The notes: a model not told the origin generated them from the sequence alone. Positions 9,211 through 19,949 are shown, counted from the stretch's first letter. The stretch: 64,000 nucleotides of DNA from Paracoccus sphaerophysae (GCF_000763805.1 NZ_JRKS01000008.1:1-64000); one strand, 5' to 3'. Program-made: numbers and translations.

Positions 9211-9646
9211 GACCGTAAGCCCCGCCCTCGGGGCGAAAGGGCGCCAGGCTGCGCGTCACCCGCGCGCCCAGCTGCGCCAGCATCGCTTCCAGCACGTGAT
9301 CGGCGCGGATCACCAGGTGATCGGCGTGGATTTCGCAGGGACAGTGACGGTTGCCGATGTGCCAGGCGAGGCGGGGCAGGTCGCCCTCGATCCGCAGCAC
9401 CGGCTCGCGCGCGGCGGCGATCTCGACCGCGCAGCCGTCCTGCAGCACCAGCGCGTCGCCGCCGTCCAGCGAGACCGCCTGCGGCAGGTCGACCATGAAC
9501 GATGCGCCGCCCTCGGTCATCAGCCGCCTGCGGCGCAGGCAGCGCGAGTCGTGGTCCAGGACCACCCGGCCGACGATCTTGCGGCCGTGCCCCGCAGGTG
9601 CCGTCGCGACCGCGGTGCCAAGACTGTCGTCGTAAGCAGGCAGCAT
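9182..9646 (-). CDS. ureE: Urease nickel metallochaperone UreE
   Basis: A 154-residue protein with an N-terminal peptide-binding domain and a C-terminal metal-binding domain, which includes the conserved WHIGNRHCPCEIHADHLVI segment. The tail carries His residues ([10 protein letters not shown]) rather than the long poly-His run of some species. It donates nickel to UreG. It overlaps the ureF start and follows ureC by 15 bases. Confidence 0.92.
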   Translation of the reverse strand: MLPAYDDSLGTAVATAPAGHGRKIVGRVVLDHDSRCLRRRRLMTEGGASFMVDLPQAVSLDGGDALVLQDGCAVEIAAAREPVLRIEGDLPRLAWHIGNRHCPCEIHADHLVIRADHVLEAMLAQLGARVTRSLAPFRPEGGAYGHGRTFGHTH

Positions 9647-9661
9647 GATAACCTCCTTGGG

Positions 9662-11354
<1,693 letters not shown>

Positions 11355-11365
<11 letters not shown>

Positions 11366-11669
11366 CGAGCGCCCCCATCACCTGCGCGTTGAACCCCCAG
11401 ACGGCGCGGGCGCCGGCGAAGGGGACCAGCCGCACCTCGCGCCGCTGGCCCGGTTCGAACCGGATCGCGGTGCCGGCGGGGATGTCCAGCCGCCGGCCAC
11501 GGGCGGCGACGCGGTCGAAATCCAGCCCCGGATTGGTTTCGGCGAAATGGTAATGGCTGCCCACCTGCACCGGCCGGTCGCCGGTATTGGCGACCATCAG
11601 CGCGATGGACTCGCGCCCCGCGTTCAGGGTCAGCGTCCCCGCGGCGGGGATGATCTCGCCCGGGATCAT
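11355..11669 (-). CDS. ureB: Urease beta subunit UreB
   Basis: A 104-residue structural subunit. It begins [19 protein letters not shown] and contains the family signature [18 protein letters not shown]. The ATG at 11669 overlaps the stop of the upstream HupE/UreJ gene by four bases. It assembles with UreA and UreC. Confidence 0.95.
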
Positions 11670-12226
11670 CCGGCTACCGCCAGCATCAGCCCGGCCAGCG
11701 TGGCCGCGGCCCCGGCGCCCCGCAGCAGCATCGCCGGGATTGCGTGGCCGGCAAGGATGCCGACCCCGTGCAGCGCGGCGGTCGCCAGGGCAAATCCCGC
11801 CATGAAGGGCAGCAGCGCGCCCGACGGCGCCTCGGCCCCGTGCGCCCAGCCATGCGCGAGCCCGAACAGGGCCGCGCCGGCCAAGGTAGCGGCCAGCGGC
11901 GGGCGCAGCGCCCCGGCGACCATCGCCCCGATGACGATGGCCGAGGCGAGGATCGCCGGCTCGACCGCGGGCAACGGCACGCCCGCGGCGCCCAGGGCGC
12001 CGCCGGCGAGCATCGCTCCGACGAAACCCGCGGGCAGGGCCCACGTCGCGCGTCCGCCCCGCTGCGCAGCCAGCAGCCCCAGCGAGATCATCGCCAGCAG
12101 GTGATCGGCGCCGCCCAGCGGATGCGCCAGCCCCGCGGCGATTCCGCCGGGGTCGTGGCCCGGATGGGCGAGGGCCGCCGCGGGGGTCAGGGCGGCGATC
12201 ATGACCAGCAGGGTCTTGCGGAACAT
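11666..12226 (-). CDS. ureJ: HupE/UreJ-family membrane protein
   Basis: A 186-residue membrane protein with a signal-like N-terminus (cleavage likely after ALTPAAALA), the family motif HPGHDPGG then [12 protein letters not shown], and about six hydrophobic helices with a second motif near [13 protein letters not shown]. HupE/UreJ proteins are nickel (or cobalt) permeases or exporter-like facilitators. Its position between ureA and ureB, coupled to ureB by an ATGA overlap, points to nickel supply for urease. Confidence 0.88.
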   Translation of the reverse strand: MFRKTLLVMIAALTPAAALAHPGHDPGGIAAGLAHPLGGADHLLAMISLGLLAAQRGGRATWALPAGFVGAMLAGGALGAAGVPLPAVEPAILASAIVIGAMVAGALRPPLAATLAGAALFGLAHGWAHGAEAPSGALLPFMAGFALATAALHGVGILAGHAIPAMLLRGAGAAATLAGLMLAVAG

Positions 12227-12236
12227 GGGTTTTCCT

Positions 12237-12539
12237 TCAGCGGATGGGGTGGTGGACGGTGACCAGCTTGGTGCCATCGGGAAAGGTGGCCTCGACCTGC
12301 ACGGTCTCGATCATCGCGGCGATGCCGGGCATGCAGTCCTCGGCGCGGACGACCTTGCCGCCGGCGTCCATCAGCTCTGCCACCGAGCGCCCGTCGCGGG
12401 CGCCCTCGACGACGAAATCGGCAATCAGGGCGATCGCTTCGGGGTGGTTCAGCCGCACCCCTCGTGCCAGCCGGTTGCGCGCCACCATCGCGGCCATCGC
12501 GACCAGCAGCTTGTCCTTTTCCCGCGGGGTCAGGTTCAT
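12237..12539 (-). CDS. ureA: Urease gamma subunit UreA
   Basis: A 100-residue structural subunit beginning [20 protein letters not shown], with the conserved [21 protein letters not shown] segment shortly after and the [18 protein letters not shown] tail. Length is standard. It lies nine bases after ureD and ten before ureJ in one operon. Confidence 0.96.
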   Translation of the reverse strand: MNLTPREKDKLLVAMAAMVARNRLARGVRLNHPEAIALIADFVVEGARDGRSVAELMDAGGKVVRAEDCMPGIAAMIETVQVEATFPDGTKLVTVHHPIR

Positions 12540-12548
12540 CGCACGCTC

Positions 12549-13346
12549 CTATTGCTGCCAGACGCGGGGCAGGCGGCCGGGCCGCAGGGTCAGGACCAGC
12601 CGCGCGATCGCGCCGCGCATCTGCCAGCTGTCCGCCCCGCGCAGACGCACCACCAGCGCACCCGGCCGCGCCGAGGCGGCGCCGTCGACCGGCAGCTGCC
12701 CCAGCGCCTCGCGCACCGGCGCCAGCGCAGCCTCGGCGTCCGGCGCGGCGAGGATCAGGGTCGAGACGACCCGCGCCCCGCCCAGCAGCGCGGCGCCCCC
12801 GGCCAGCGCGGCGTCGTCCAGCCTGAGGATGTCGACCAGGACCAGCCGGCCGTCGCGCCGGATCTCGCGCCGGTCGTGCAGGTGCAGCCGGGTCACCACC
12901 TCGCCCATCGCGGCGCGGCCCAGAACGATCGTCTCGACCCCCAGGAATTCTGCATCGCCCGCCAGGTCCACGGTGGTCACGCGGTCAAGCGCGGCGCGCT
13001 GGAAGACAATGGTTTCCTGCGGCAGCCAGTCCAGCCGCGCGCCCGCCCCGGCAGACAGCGCGACGCGGACCCAGGCCGTCCCCGCGTTCGAGCGATAGGC
13101 CCGCTCGGCGGTCTGGGTCGTGGCGCAGGCGCCGTGGCGCTCGGCAAGGTCGACGGCAAGCGACAGCGTGTCGCCCCCGGCCAGCCCGCCGGAGGTGTTG
13201 AGGAAGACGATCTCGGCCGGGGCGGACCGGCCCGCGGTCGAGAAGACCTTGGCCGACCCCTGCTGGTGCAGGTCCGAAATGCCGGCGCGTCCCAGCGCGA
13301 CCCGGGCCCGGCCATGACTTCGTTGCATTCGCGGTTGGCTCGTCAT
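12549..13346 (-). CDS. ureD: Urease accessory protein UreD
   Basis: A 265-residue scaffold of the nickel-insertion complex, and the first gene of the urease operon. Recognisable segments are NTSGGLAGGDTLSLAVDL, TQTAERAYRS and LDWLPQETIVF. The frame is open to 13469; ATG 13346 gives the usual length, and a later ATG at 13331 is possible. The ribosome site is weak for both. Its promoter must lie in the 280-base divergent region shared with the TRAP operon. Confidence 0.9.
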   Translation of the reverse strand: MTSQPRMQRSHGRARVALGRAGISDLHQQGSAKVFSTAGRSAPAEIVFLNTSGGLAGGDTLSLAVDLAERHGACATTQTAERAYRSNAGTAWVRVALSAGAGARLDWLPQETIVFQRAALDRVTTVDLAGDAEFLGVETIVLGRAAMGEVVTRLHLHDRREIRRDGRLVLVDILRLDDAALAGGAALLGGARVVSTLILAAPDAEAALAPVREALGQLPVDGAASARPGALVVRLRGADSWQMRGAIARLVLTLRPGRLPRVWQQ

Positions 13347-13560
13347 GGGTCCAGCGACTAGGGCCGTCCGAGGCGAGGCTCTAGCGGCGGCGGGTCCGGG
13401 CGCCATCGCCGCGCGAGGTTTGCCTAGAACGGCGCCAGAAAATCGGGTCGGTGACCGCCTTATGGGCATGCCGCGCGCCGGTTCGGGATGGTGCGTGCTC
13501 TCAGCGATCCGCCCGCAAGCGCCGCCGGTCCCAACAGGGCACCAGCGCGTTGACCGATCC

Positions 13561-13580
13561 CGATGTTAACGATACCATCG
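13561..13580 (+). promoter_or_regulatory. LacI-type operator upstream of the TRAP operon
   Basis: A 20-base near-palindrome (CGATGTTAACGATACCATCG) with a central CG pair and outer arms CGATG/CATCG, matching in 8 of 10 pairs; this is the usual shape of LacI/GalR operators. Fifteen bases of it (13564-13578) recur exactly, inverted, at 18881-18895 between the two dehydrogenase genes. It lies about 48 bases upstream of dctQ. The probable binder is the LacI protein encoded at 16381-17466. Confidence 0.75.
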
Positions 13581-13627
13581 ACCCCGGAGGAACAGATTCG
13601 CGGCAGCGGATCCGTCGGGGGGGGGTG

Positions 13628-14125
13628 ATGGCGATGCAGGCTGACGGCCGGGCTGTCGTGTGGAAGGCGATCGCCGCGCTGATGGCGGTGCTGATGGCGG
13701 CGATGATCGGTCTGGTGTTTGCCAACGTGGTCATGCGCTATGGCTTCGCCTCGGGCGTACGCCCGGCAATCGAGCTGTCGCGGCTGGGCTTCGTCTGGAT
13801 CGTGATGCTGGGCGCGGCGCTGGCGCTGCGGGCGAACGAACATCTTGCGATCACCGAGGTCGTCAAAACGCTGCTGCCCGGCGCCGTGCCGGTTCTGTGG
13901 GTGGTCACCCGCGCGATCATCATCGGACTGCTGGTCATGTTCGTCGTCGGCTGCTGGCGGCAGATGATGCTGAACTGGGCCGATATCAGCCAGGTCACGG
14001 GGCTGCCGCGGGCGCTGTTCTATGTCGCCGGGGTCACCGGGGGCGTGCTGATGATCCTCGTCGCGGTGCTGCAGATCCTGTCGCCCGCGCCGCGAGGCCA
14101 CGGGGCGGAACGGCCCGTCGAATGA
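13628..14125 (+). CDS. TRAP transporter small membrane subunit (DctQ)
   Basis: A 165-residue four-helix membrane protein of the DctQ family. It has the typical first helix, VMRYGF after it, and the central motif ELSRLGFVWIVMLGAALAL with RANEHLAI. It pairs with DctM to form the sodium-driven importer. ATG 13628 is preceded directly by a nine-G run; the GGAGG at 13586 is too far away, so an upstream in-frame start (GTG 13625) cannot be excluded. Its stop overlaps dctM as ATGA. Confidence 0.85.
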   Translation: MAMQADGRAVVWKAIAALMAVLMAAMIGLVFANVVMRYGFASGVRPAIELSRLGFVWIVMLGAALALRANEHLAITEVVKTLLPGAVPVLWVVTRAIIIGLLVMFVVGCWRQMMLNWADISQVTGLPRALFYVAGVTGGVLMILVAVLQILSPAPRGHGAERPVE

Positions 14126-15401
14126 CCCTCGCGCTGTTTCTGGGCGTGCTGATCGGATCGATTCTGCTAGGCCTGCCGGTCGCATTCGCGCTGATCTTGT
14201 CGGCGCTGGCGCTGATGGTGCATCTCGACACCTTCAGCGTCGACATCCTGGCGCAGTCGCTGGTCAACGGGATCGACAACTTTCCGCTGCTGGCGATCCC
14301 GTTTTTCCTGGTGGCCGGCGAGGTAATGGCGTCGGGCGGGCTGTCCAGGCGTATCGTCCGGCTGGCCTCGAGCCTGCTCGGCCACCGCAAGGGCGGCCTG
14401 GGCTATGTCACGATCTTCTCCTCGGCGCTGCTGGCCGGGCTGTCGGGATCGGCGGTGGCGGACGCCGCGGCGCTGGTCAGCATCCTCTATCCGATGATGA
14501 AGCAGTCGGTCTATCCCGAGGGCCGCTCGCTGGGGGTGCTGGCCGCGGCGGGATCATCGCCCCGGTCATCCCGCCATCGCTGCCGCTGATCGTGCTGGGG
14601 GTCGCCGGCAACATCTCGATCGCCAAGCTGTTCATCGGCGGCATCGTGCCGGGCCTGATGATGGGGGCGGCGCTGATGGTCACCTGGTCGCTGGTCACCC
14701 GGAACGAGACGCTGGCCGTCACCCCGCGCGCGACCGGCGCCGAACGGCTCGCCGCGCTGCGGGACGGGGTCTGGGCGCTGATCATGCCGATCCTCATCAT
14801 GGGCGGCATCCGCAGCGGCATCGTCACCCCGACCGAAGCCGCGGTGGTGGCCGCCGTCTATGCCATCGCCGTGTCGATGCTGGTCTATCGCGAGATGACC
14901 TCGCGGATGCTGGTCGACACGCTGATCTCGGCCGGCCGGTCGACGGCGATGGTGATGTTCCTCGTCGGCGCGGCGATGGTGGCGGCCTGGCTGATCACCG
15001 TCGCGCAGCTGCCCCAGCAGCTGGCCGACGCGCTGGCGCCGCTGGTCGACCGGCCCCGGCTGCTGATGCTGGTCGTCATGATCCTGGTGTTCCTGTTCGG
15101 CATGGTCATGGACCTGGTGCCCTCGGTACTGATCCTGGTGCCGCTGCTGTTGCCGGTCATCAAGATGGCGGGGATCGACCCGGTCTATTTCGGCCTGATG
15201 TTCATCATCAATTCCTGCATCGGGCTCATCACCCCGCCGGTCGGGTCGGTGCTGAACGTCGTCTGCGGCGTCGGCAAGGCGCCGATGTCCAAGGTCGTCC
15301 GCGGCACGCTGCCCTTCGTCACCGCCTATCTGATCCTGCTGGGGCTCTTCATCCTGTTCCCGGCGCTCATCACCGTGCCGCTGAACATCCTCACCGGCTG
15401 A
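14122..15401 (+). pseudogene. TRAP transporter large permease (DctM), frame broken by one missing base
   Basis: The two halves of a normal 426-residue DctM protein lie in different frames. The first half runs from MTLALFLGVLIGSILLGLP to GRSLGVLAAAG near 14550; the second resumes with PLIVLGVAGNISIAKL. Restoring one G in the GGG run at 14550-14552 joins them through the expected AAGIIAPVIPPSLPL motif with no other defect. Everything else (about 12 helices, length, ATGA coupling with dctQ) is normal. It is either a very recent frameshift or a homopolymer error in the sequence. Confidence 0.85.
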
Positions 15402-15431
15402 ATCGCAATCCAACCCGAGGAGACATCACAG

Positions 15432-16412
15432 ATGACAAGGTTCTTCCGCAGCGCCGGCCTGGCCGCCCTGATCGCCGTCGGCGCGCTTGCCGCGCAGGCC
15501 GAGACGACGCTGAAATTCGCCCACCCGGTGCCGGAAACCGACTTGCAGCAGAACCTCGCGCTGGAATTCAAGCGCATCGTCGAGGAAAGGACCGGCGGCG
15601 AGATCAAGGTCCAGATCTTTCCGAACGGTCAGCTGGGCAACGACCAGCAGATGATCGACGGCACCCGGTCGGGGATCATCGACGTCACCCTGGTCGGTCT
15701 GAACAACTATACCGGCCTCGTGCCCGACGCGGGCGCGTTCGAGCTGCCCTTCATCTTTCCGACCCGCGAGATCGCCTACAAGGTGCTGGATGGCGCGCCC
15801 GGTGCGACCGTCGCCGCCGAGATGGAGGGCAGCGGGCTCAAGCTGCTAGGCTATGGCGAGAACGGCTATCGCAACATGACCAACAACCGCGGCCCGATCC
15901 GGGTGCCCGACGATCTCAAGGGCCTGCGGATGCGGGTCAACAACTCCAAGGCGCTGAACGACATGTTCAACCTGCTGGGCGCGAACCCCCAGCAGCTGCC
16001 GGTGGCCGAGCTGTACACGGCGCTGGAAACCGGCGTCGTGGACGCCCAGGACCACCCGATCGGGATCGTCTGGTCGTTCAAGTTCAACGAGGTGCAGAAA
16101 TTTCTCAGCCTGACCCAGCACGCCTACTCGGCGCTGGGGATGACGATGAACAAGGCCAGGTTCGACGGCCTGACGCCGGACCAGCAGGCGGCCATCACCG
16201 AGGCCGCGGCTGCGGCCATCAAGATGCAACGCGGCCTGGTCCAGGCCAAGGAGGAAGAGATGATCTCCGAGCTGGAAGGCCAGGGGATGCAGGTCATACG
16301 CGACGTCGACGTGGCGGCCTTCCAGGCGGCGATCCGGCCGGTCTGGGACACCTACGTGGCCGAAAACGGCGACGCGCTGCTCAAGCAGATCGAGGAAGCC
16401 ACGGCGAAGTGA
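15432..16412 (+). CDS. TRAP transporter substrate-binding protein (DctP)
   Basis: A 326-residue periplasmic DctP-family protein with a signal peptide ending near AALAAQA (residue 23). Typical features are LKFAHPVPE at the mature start, IFPNGQLGNDQQMIDGTRSG, and the substrate-carboxylate site region around LKGLRMRVNNSKALNDM, which includes the conserved Arg for an organic acid ligand. GAGGAG precedes the ATG at good spacing. Its 3' end overlaps the convergent lacI gene by 32 bases. The ligand is likely a hydroxy- or sugar-acid, judged from the dehydrogenases nearby. Confidence 0.9.
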   Translation: MTRFFRSAGLAALIAVGALAAQAETTLKFAHPVPETDLQQNLALEFKRIVEERTGGEIKVQIFPNGQLGNDQQMIDGTRSGIIDVTLVGLNNYTGLVPDAGAFELPFIFPTREIAYKVLDGAPGATVAAEMEGSGLKLLGYGENGYRNMTNNRGPIRVPDDLKGLRMRVNNSKALNDMFNLLGANPQQLPVAELYTALETGVVDAQDHPIGIVWSFKFNEVQKFLSLTQHAYSALGMTMNKARFDGLTPDQQAAITEAAAAAIKMQRGLVQAKEEEMISELEGQGMQVIRDVDVAAFQAAIRPVWDTYVAENGDALLKQIEEATAK

Positions 16413-17466
16413 TCGCCCCGTCGGGGAAGATGTCCGCGCCGGTCGAGGCGCGGACGACCAGTTGCGGCTCGACCCGGATCAGGGTCGGGACCCCGTCACC
16501 CAGGCCGTCACCCAGGCCGTCGCCCGCGCCGTCGCGCAGCCGCCGCACGATCAGCGCGCCGGTCTCGGCCCCGATCCGGGCCGGGAAGGGGTCGATGGTG
16601 GTCAGCGACGGCTCGGCCACCGCCGCGATCTCGAAATTGCCGAAGCCGGCGATCGCCATGTCCCCGGGGACCGAGATGCCGCGGCGGGCGCATTCCATCA
16701 TCGCCCCGAACGCCGCCGGGTCGGCTACCGCCATGACTGCCTCGGTGTCGGGCAGGGTGTCCAGCAACATCGCCATCGCCGCCGCGCCCTCGCGCATCGA
16801 CACCGGCGGCGGCCCGACGGTGATCAGGCGCGAGGCATCCAGCCCGCGCGCCTCCATCGCCGCGACGAAGCCGCGCCGGCGGTCGGCGCCGCGGGTGTCG
16901 AACGAGCTGTCGCCGCCGATGAAGGCGATCCGGCGATAGCCGCGTTCGGCCAGGTGCCCGACCATCATCGCCGCCGCCGCGGCATTGGAAAACCCGACCG
17001 TGTGGCCGATCGGGCGGGCCGGCTCGTCCCAGGTCTCGACCACCGGGATGCCGGCGCCCGCCAGCATCTGCCGGGCGCGGTCGGTATGCCGGCCGCCGGT
17101 CACCACCAGCGCTTCGGGCTGGCGCCGCAGCAGCTGGCCGATCAGGCGTTCTTCCTCGGCCATGTCATAGTTAGAGCGGCCGAGCAGCACCTCCATCCCG
17201 GCGGCCTCGATTTCGGTCGTCAGCGCCCCAACGGTGTCGGCAAAGTTGGCGTTGTTGATCGACGGGATCACCACGGCGACAAAGCCGCTGCGCTGCGACC
17301 GCAGGTTCGAGGCGACGCTGTCCAGCACATAGCCCAGCTCGTCGGCGACGGCCCGGATCCGGTCGCGCGTCGTCGCGCTGATCGAGGCGTCGCGACGGAA
17401 CGCGCGCGAGACGGTCATCACCGACACGCCGGCCGCCCGGGCGACATCCTTCATCGTGGGTTTCAT
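16381..17466 (-). CDS. LacI/GalR-family transcription regulator
   Basis: A 361-residue repressor with an N-terminal helix-turn-helix (MKDVARAAGVSVMTVSRAF, about residues 5-23), hinge and a periplasmic-binding-protein-like sensor domain similar to GntR-type LacI proteins. AGGAGG lies eight bases before ATG 17466. It is the third gene of the minus-strand set that starts at the operator at 18881, so it may control itself, both dehydrogenases and the TRAP operon. The C-terminus has a Gly-Asp-Gly-Leu repeat encoded by 12-base tandem units. Confidence 0.92.
   Translation of the reverse strand: MKPTMKDVARAAGVSVMTVSRAFRRDASISATTRDRIRAVADELGYVLDSVASNLRSQRSGFVAVVIPSINNANFADTVGALTTEIEAAGMEVLLGRSNYDMAEEERLIGQLLRRQPEALVVTGGRHTDRARQMLAGAGIPVVETWDEPARPIGHTVGFSNAAAAAMMVGHLAERGYRRIAFIGGDSSFDTRGADRRRGFVAAMEARGLDASRLITVGPPPVSMREGAAAMAMLLDTLPDTEAVMAVADPAAFGAMMECARRGISVPGDMAIAGFGNFEIAAVAEPSLTTIDPFPARIGAETGALIVRRLRDGAGDGLGDGLGDGVPTLIRVEPQLVVRASTGADIFPDGAITSPWLPRSA
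16495..16542. repeat. 12-base tandem repeats inside lacI
   Basis: Four 12-base units starting GTCACCCAGGCC, the first two identical and the last two diverged, encode a GDGL-type repeat in the LacI C-terminus. Like the repeat in ureF, the unit preserves reading frame. Confidence 0.8.
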
Positions 17467-17497
17467 TCGGTGCCCCTCCTGCGCGGGGCTTAGCGGT

Positions 17498-17830
17498 TCA
17501 GGCTGGAAAATCCAGCATCTCGGTGACGTGGTGGTGGATGCGCCCCTCGAACCGGCCGGCGATCGCGGCCTGCGTGGCGGCGCGGCTTTCCAGTCGGACC
17601 GGGTAGTCCAGCGCGGCCAGCATCGTGGCCCGGTCGGGATAGGTGATGGCGAGGATCAACGGATATTCCGGGGCGCCCTCGTCGCGTTCCAGTCCAAAGG
17701 TGATCCGCAGGCCGGTCTGGCCCGCAAACTGGCGCCACATCGGCACCAACCGGTTGATCACCACGCGGCGGAAATCCTGTTCGGTTCCGGGGACAAGGCG
17801 GCCTTCGAAGATCGCGTAGCGGGTCAGCAT
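17498..17830 (-). CDS. Small alpha/beta-barrel-like protein (NIPSNAP/EthD-like)
   Basis: A 110-residue soluble protein (begins MLTRYAIFEGRLVPGTEQDF) with the look of dimeric ferredoxin-fold barrel proteins: alternating strand and helix, an RRVVINRLVPMWRQFAG helix and a PLILAITYPDRATMLAAL strand-helix. Its start overlaps the upstream dehydrogenase stop by one base (TGATG), and 31 bases separate it from lacI. Relatives often sit in catabolic operons as small isomerases, dehydratases or monooxygenases. I cannot name a reaction. Confidence 0.6.
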   Translation of the reverse strand: MLTRYAIFEGRLVPGTEQDFRRVVINRLVPMWRQFAGQTGLRITFGLERDEGAPEYPLILAITYPDRATMLAALDYPVRLESRAATQAAIAGRFEGRIHHHVTEMLDFPA

Positions 17831-18717
17831 CAGTCGTTCTCCAGCATCAGGCGGGGCCTGAAATATTCCATCAGCGCGGCCTGGTCCTCGCCGCCCAGGC
17901 CCGCGGCGGTCAGCATCCGGTGGACTTCAGCGCAGACCGCCGTCAGCGGCATCGCCGTGGTCGTCGCGCGGGCCACGGCCAGGGCGCCGTCGAGGTCCTT
18001 GACCATGTTGTCGATCCGCCCGGTCCGGCGATAGTCGCGGGTGGCAAAGCGCGGCATGTATTCCTGCAGGATGGCGCTGTCGGCGCGCCCGCCCCTCAGC
18101 GCCAGGGGGATGCGCTCGGCGGCGATCCCGGCCGCCTCGGCCAGGGCCGTCGCCTCGGCCACGGCCAGGAAGTTCAGCCCGCAGAGCACCTGGTTGATGA
18201 GCTTGGTCGCCTGCCCCGCGCCCGCCGGGCCCATATGGGTGATGTTCGCGGCGACGGCGGCCAGTACCAGGCGGGCGCGGTCCACGTCGGCGTCGGCCCC
18301 GCCGAGCATGAGGGTCAGCTCGCCGGTCGCGGCCTTGGGCGCGCCGCCGGACAGGGGCGCGTCGACCCAGGCCAGCCCCGCTTCGGCCGCGCGCTGCGCG
18401 AGATTGCGGGTGGCGGCGGGGTCGATCGACGACATGTCGATGATGAGCGTCCCGGCCGCCGCGCCCTCGGCCACGCCGGCCGGCCCGAACACCGCCACCT
18501 CGACGATCCGGGCGCTGTTGAGGCTGAGAATCACCGCCTGTGCCTGCCGGGCGGCCTCGGCCGCCGAGCCAGCGGCGACCGCGCCCTGCGCCGTCAGCGT
18601 GGCGACCCGGGCCGAGTCGAGGTCGAACACCCGCAGCAGGTGCCCGGTCGCGCGGAACCGCGCCCCGATCGCGCCGCCCATCGCGCCCGCCCCGATCAGC
18701 GCAAGCTGCGCGGTCAT
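17830..18717 (-). CDS. 3-hydroxyisobutyrate dehydrogenase-family NAD(P) oxidoreductase
   Basis: A 295-residue beta-hydroxyacid dehydrogenase. The nucleotide site GAGAMG is at residues 10-15, the substrate loop DAPLSGGAPKAATG begins near 119, and the catalytic Lys is at about 172 in GAGQATKLINQ. Relatives include tartronate-semialdehyde reductase and L-threonate dehydrogenase. It is first in a minus-strand set with the small barrel protein and lacI, and divergent from a second dehydrogenase across a LacI-type operator. The exact substrate cannot be read from sequence. Confidence 0.88.
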   Translation of the reverse strand: MTAQLALIGAGAMGGAIGARFRATGHLLRVFDLDSARVATLTAQGAVAAGSAAEAARQAQAVILSLNSARIVEVAVFGPAGVAEGAAAGTLIIDMSSIDPAATRNLAQRAAEAGLAWVDAPLSGGAPKAATGELTLMLGGADADVDRARLVLAAVAANITHMGPAGAGQATKLINQVLCGLNFLAVAEATALAEAAGIAAERIPLALRGGRADSAILQEYMPRFATRDYRRTGRIDNMVKDLDGALAVARATTTAMPLTAVCAEVHRMLTAAGLGGEDQAALMEYFRPRLMLEND

Positions 18718-18880
18718 GGCAAGGCTCCTGCTTGGGTGCGGTCGGTGACGGCGGCGAACCGCAAATTGCCCGCCGCCCGCCGGTCCGCCGGGCGGGCGCC
18801 AGTGCGGGGCGGCTGTCGCCCGCTGTGATCGAAGAGGTCCACTATCGTCATCGCTCTTTCCCCGGCCACGGGCTCAAGGT

Positions 18881-18895
18881 ATGGTATCGTTAACA
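18881..18895 (+). promoter_or_regulatory. LacI-type operator between divergent dehydrogenase genes
   Basis: ATGGTATCGTTAACA is an exact inverted copy of the 15-base core found upstream of the TRAP operon at 13564-13578. It has the central CG and TG...CA ends of LacI-family sites. It lies 71 bases before the plus-strand dehydrogenase and about 164 before the minus-strand one, so it could control both. Confidence 0.75.
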
Positions 18896-18965
18896 AGTCC
18901 GTCAACCGCGGATCGGATGCCCCGACGCCGCAGCAAGCCCGTCAGACCAAGGTGGAGCCCCCCCC

Positions 18966-19916
18966 ATGAACAGCACCTCGCGCACTCTCGCCATCGGCCC
19001 CTACAGCGAGACCGACCATCGCGCCCTGGTCGACGAACTGGGCGCGGTCGTGCTGCCCGGCCTGGCCGCGCTGGCCGACCTGCCTCAGCGCGACCGGGCA
19101 GGGGTCGAGGCGCTGGCCTACATGGGCCACGCGCCGCTGGGCGGGGCGCAGATGGACCTGCTGCCGGCGCTGCGGGTGATCGCGAATTATGGCGTGGGGT
19201 ATGACGCCATCGACGTGGCGGCGGCGGATGCGCGTGGCGTAGTGGTGACGAACACCCCGGACGTGCTGTCCGAGGACGTCGCCGATCTTGCCGTCGCGCT
19301 GATCCTGGCGCACGCGCGCGGCCTCGTGGCGGGCGCGGCGCATGTCGCGACGGGTGGATGGGCGCGGGGCCGGCCGCTGCCCCTGGGGCGCAAGGTCTCG
19401 GGGGCGCGGGTCGGTATCCTCGGGCTTGGCCGCATCGGGCGCGAGATCGCGGATCGCATGGCGGCCTTCGGCTGTCCGATCCACTATTGGTCGCGCTCGG
19501 CCAAGTCCGTGCCGCCCGGCTGGACGGCGCACGAGACGCCCGCGGCGCTGGCGGCGCACAGCGATTTCCTGGTCGTCGCGCTGGTCGGCGGGCGCGAGAC
19601 GGAAGGAATGGTCTCGGCCGGGGTCATCGGGGCGATGCCGCGCGACGCCGTGCTGGTCAACATCTCGCGCGGCTCGACGGTGGACGAGGACGCGCTGATC
19701 GAGGCGCTGGCGGGGGGCCGGATCGCCGGGGCGGCCCTGGACGTGATGCGGAACGAGCCGGACCCCGATGCGCGGCTGCTGACGCTGCCCAACGTCCTGC
19801 TGCTGCCGCACATCGGGTCGGCCACGGTCGAGACGCGGGCCGAGATGGCCGCCCTGCAGCGCCGCAACATCGCGGCGGTGCTGAAGGGCGAACGGCCGCC
19901 GACGCCGGTGAACTGA
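18966..19916 (+). CDS. D-isomer 2-hydroxyacid dehydrogenase (glyoxylate/hydroxypyruvate reductase type)
   Basis: A 316-residue NAD(P)-dependent dehydrogenase. The Rossmann motif GLGRIG is at 153-158; the catalytic Arg235 lies in NISRGSTVDEDAL, Glu264 in MRNEPD and His282 in LLPHIGSAT. All three catalytic residues are present and length is normal. It probably reduces a 2-keto acid such as glyoxylate or hydroxypyruvate, or works in reverse, in the same pathway as the neighbouring beta-hydroxyacid dehydrogenase and TRAP importer. Confidence 0.9.
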   Translation: MNSTSRTLAIGPYSETDHRALVDELGAVVLPGLAALADLPQRDRAGVEALAYMGHAPLGGAQMDLLPALRVIANYGVGYDAIDVAAADARGVVVTNTPDVLSEDVADLAVALILAHARGLVAGAAHVATGGWARGRPLPLGRKVSGARVGILGLGRIGREIADRMAAFGCPIHYWSRSAKSVPPGWTAHETPAALAAHSDFLVVALVGGRETEGMVSAGVIGAMPRDAVLVNISRGSTVDEDALIEALAGGRIAGAALDVMRNEPDPDARLLTLPNVLLLPHIGSATVETRAEMAALQRRNIAAVLKGERPPTPVN

Positions 19917-19949
19917 CCTCCGGCGGTCAGGCGCCGGCTGTCCGCAACT

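Noticed and set aside
18714-18905. 63-codon minus-strand frame upstream of the beta-hydroxyacid dehydrogenase
   Set aside because: It crosses the operator and lacks a ribosome site and family likeness, though it overlaps the gene by four bases.
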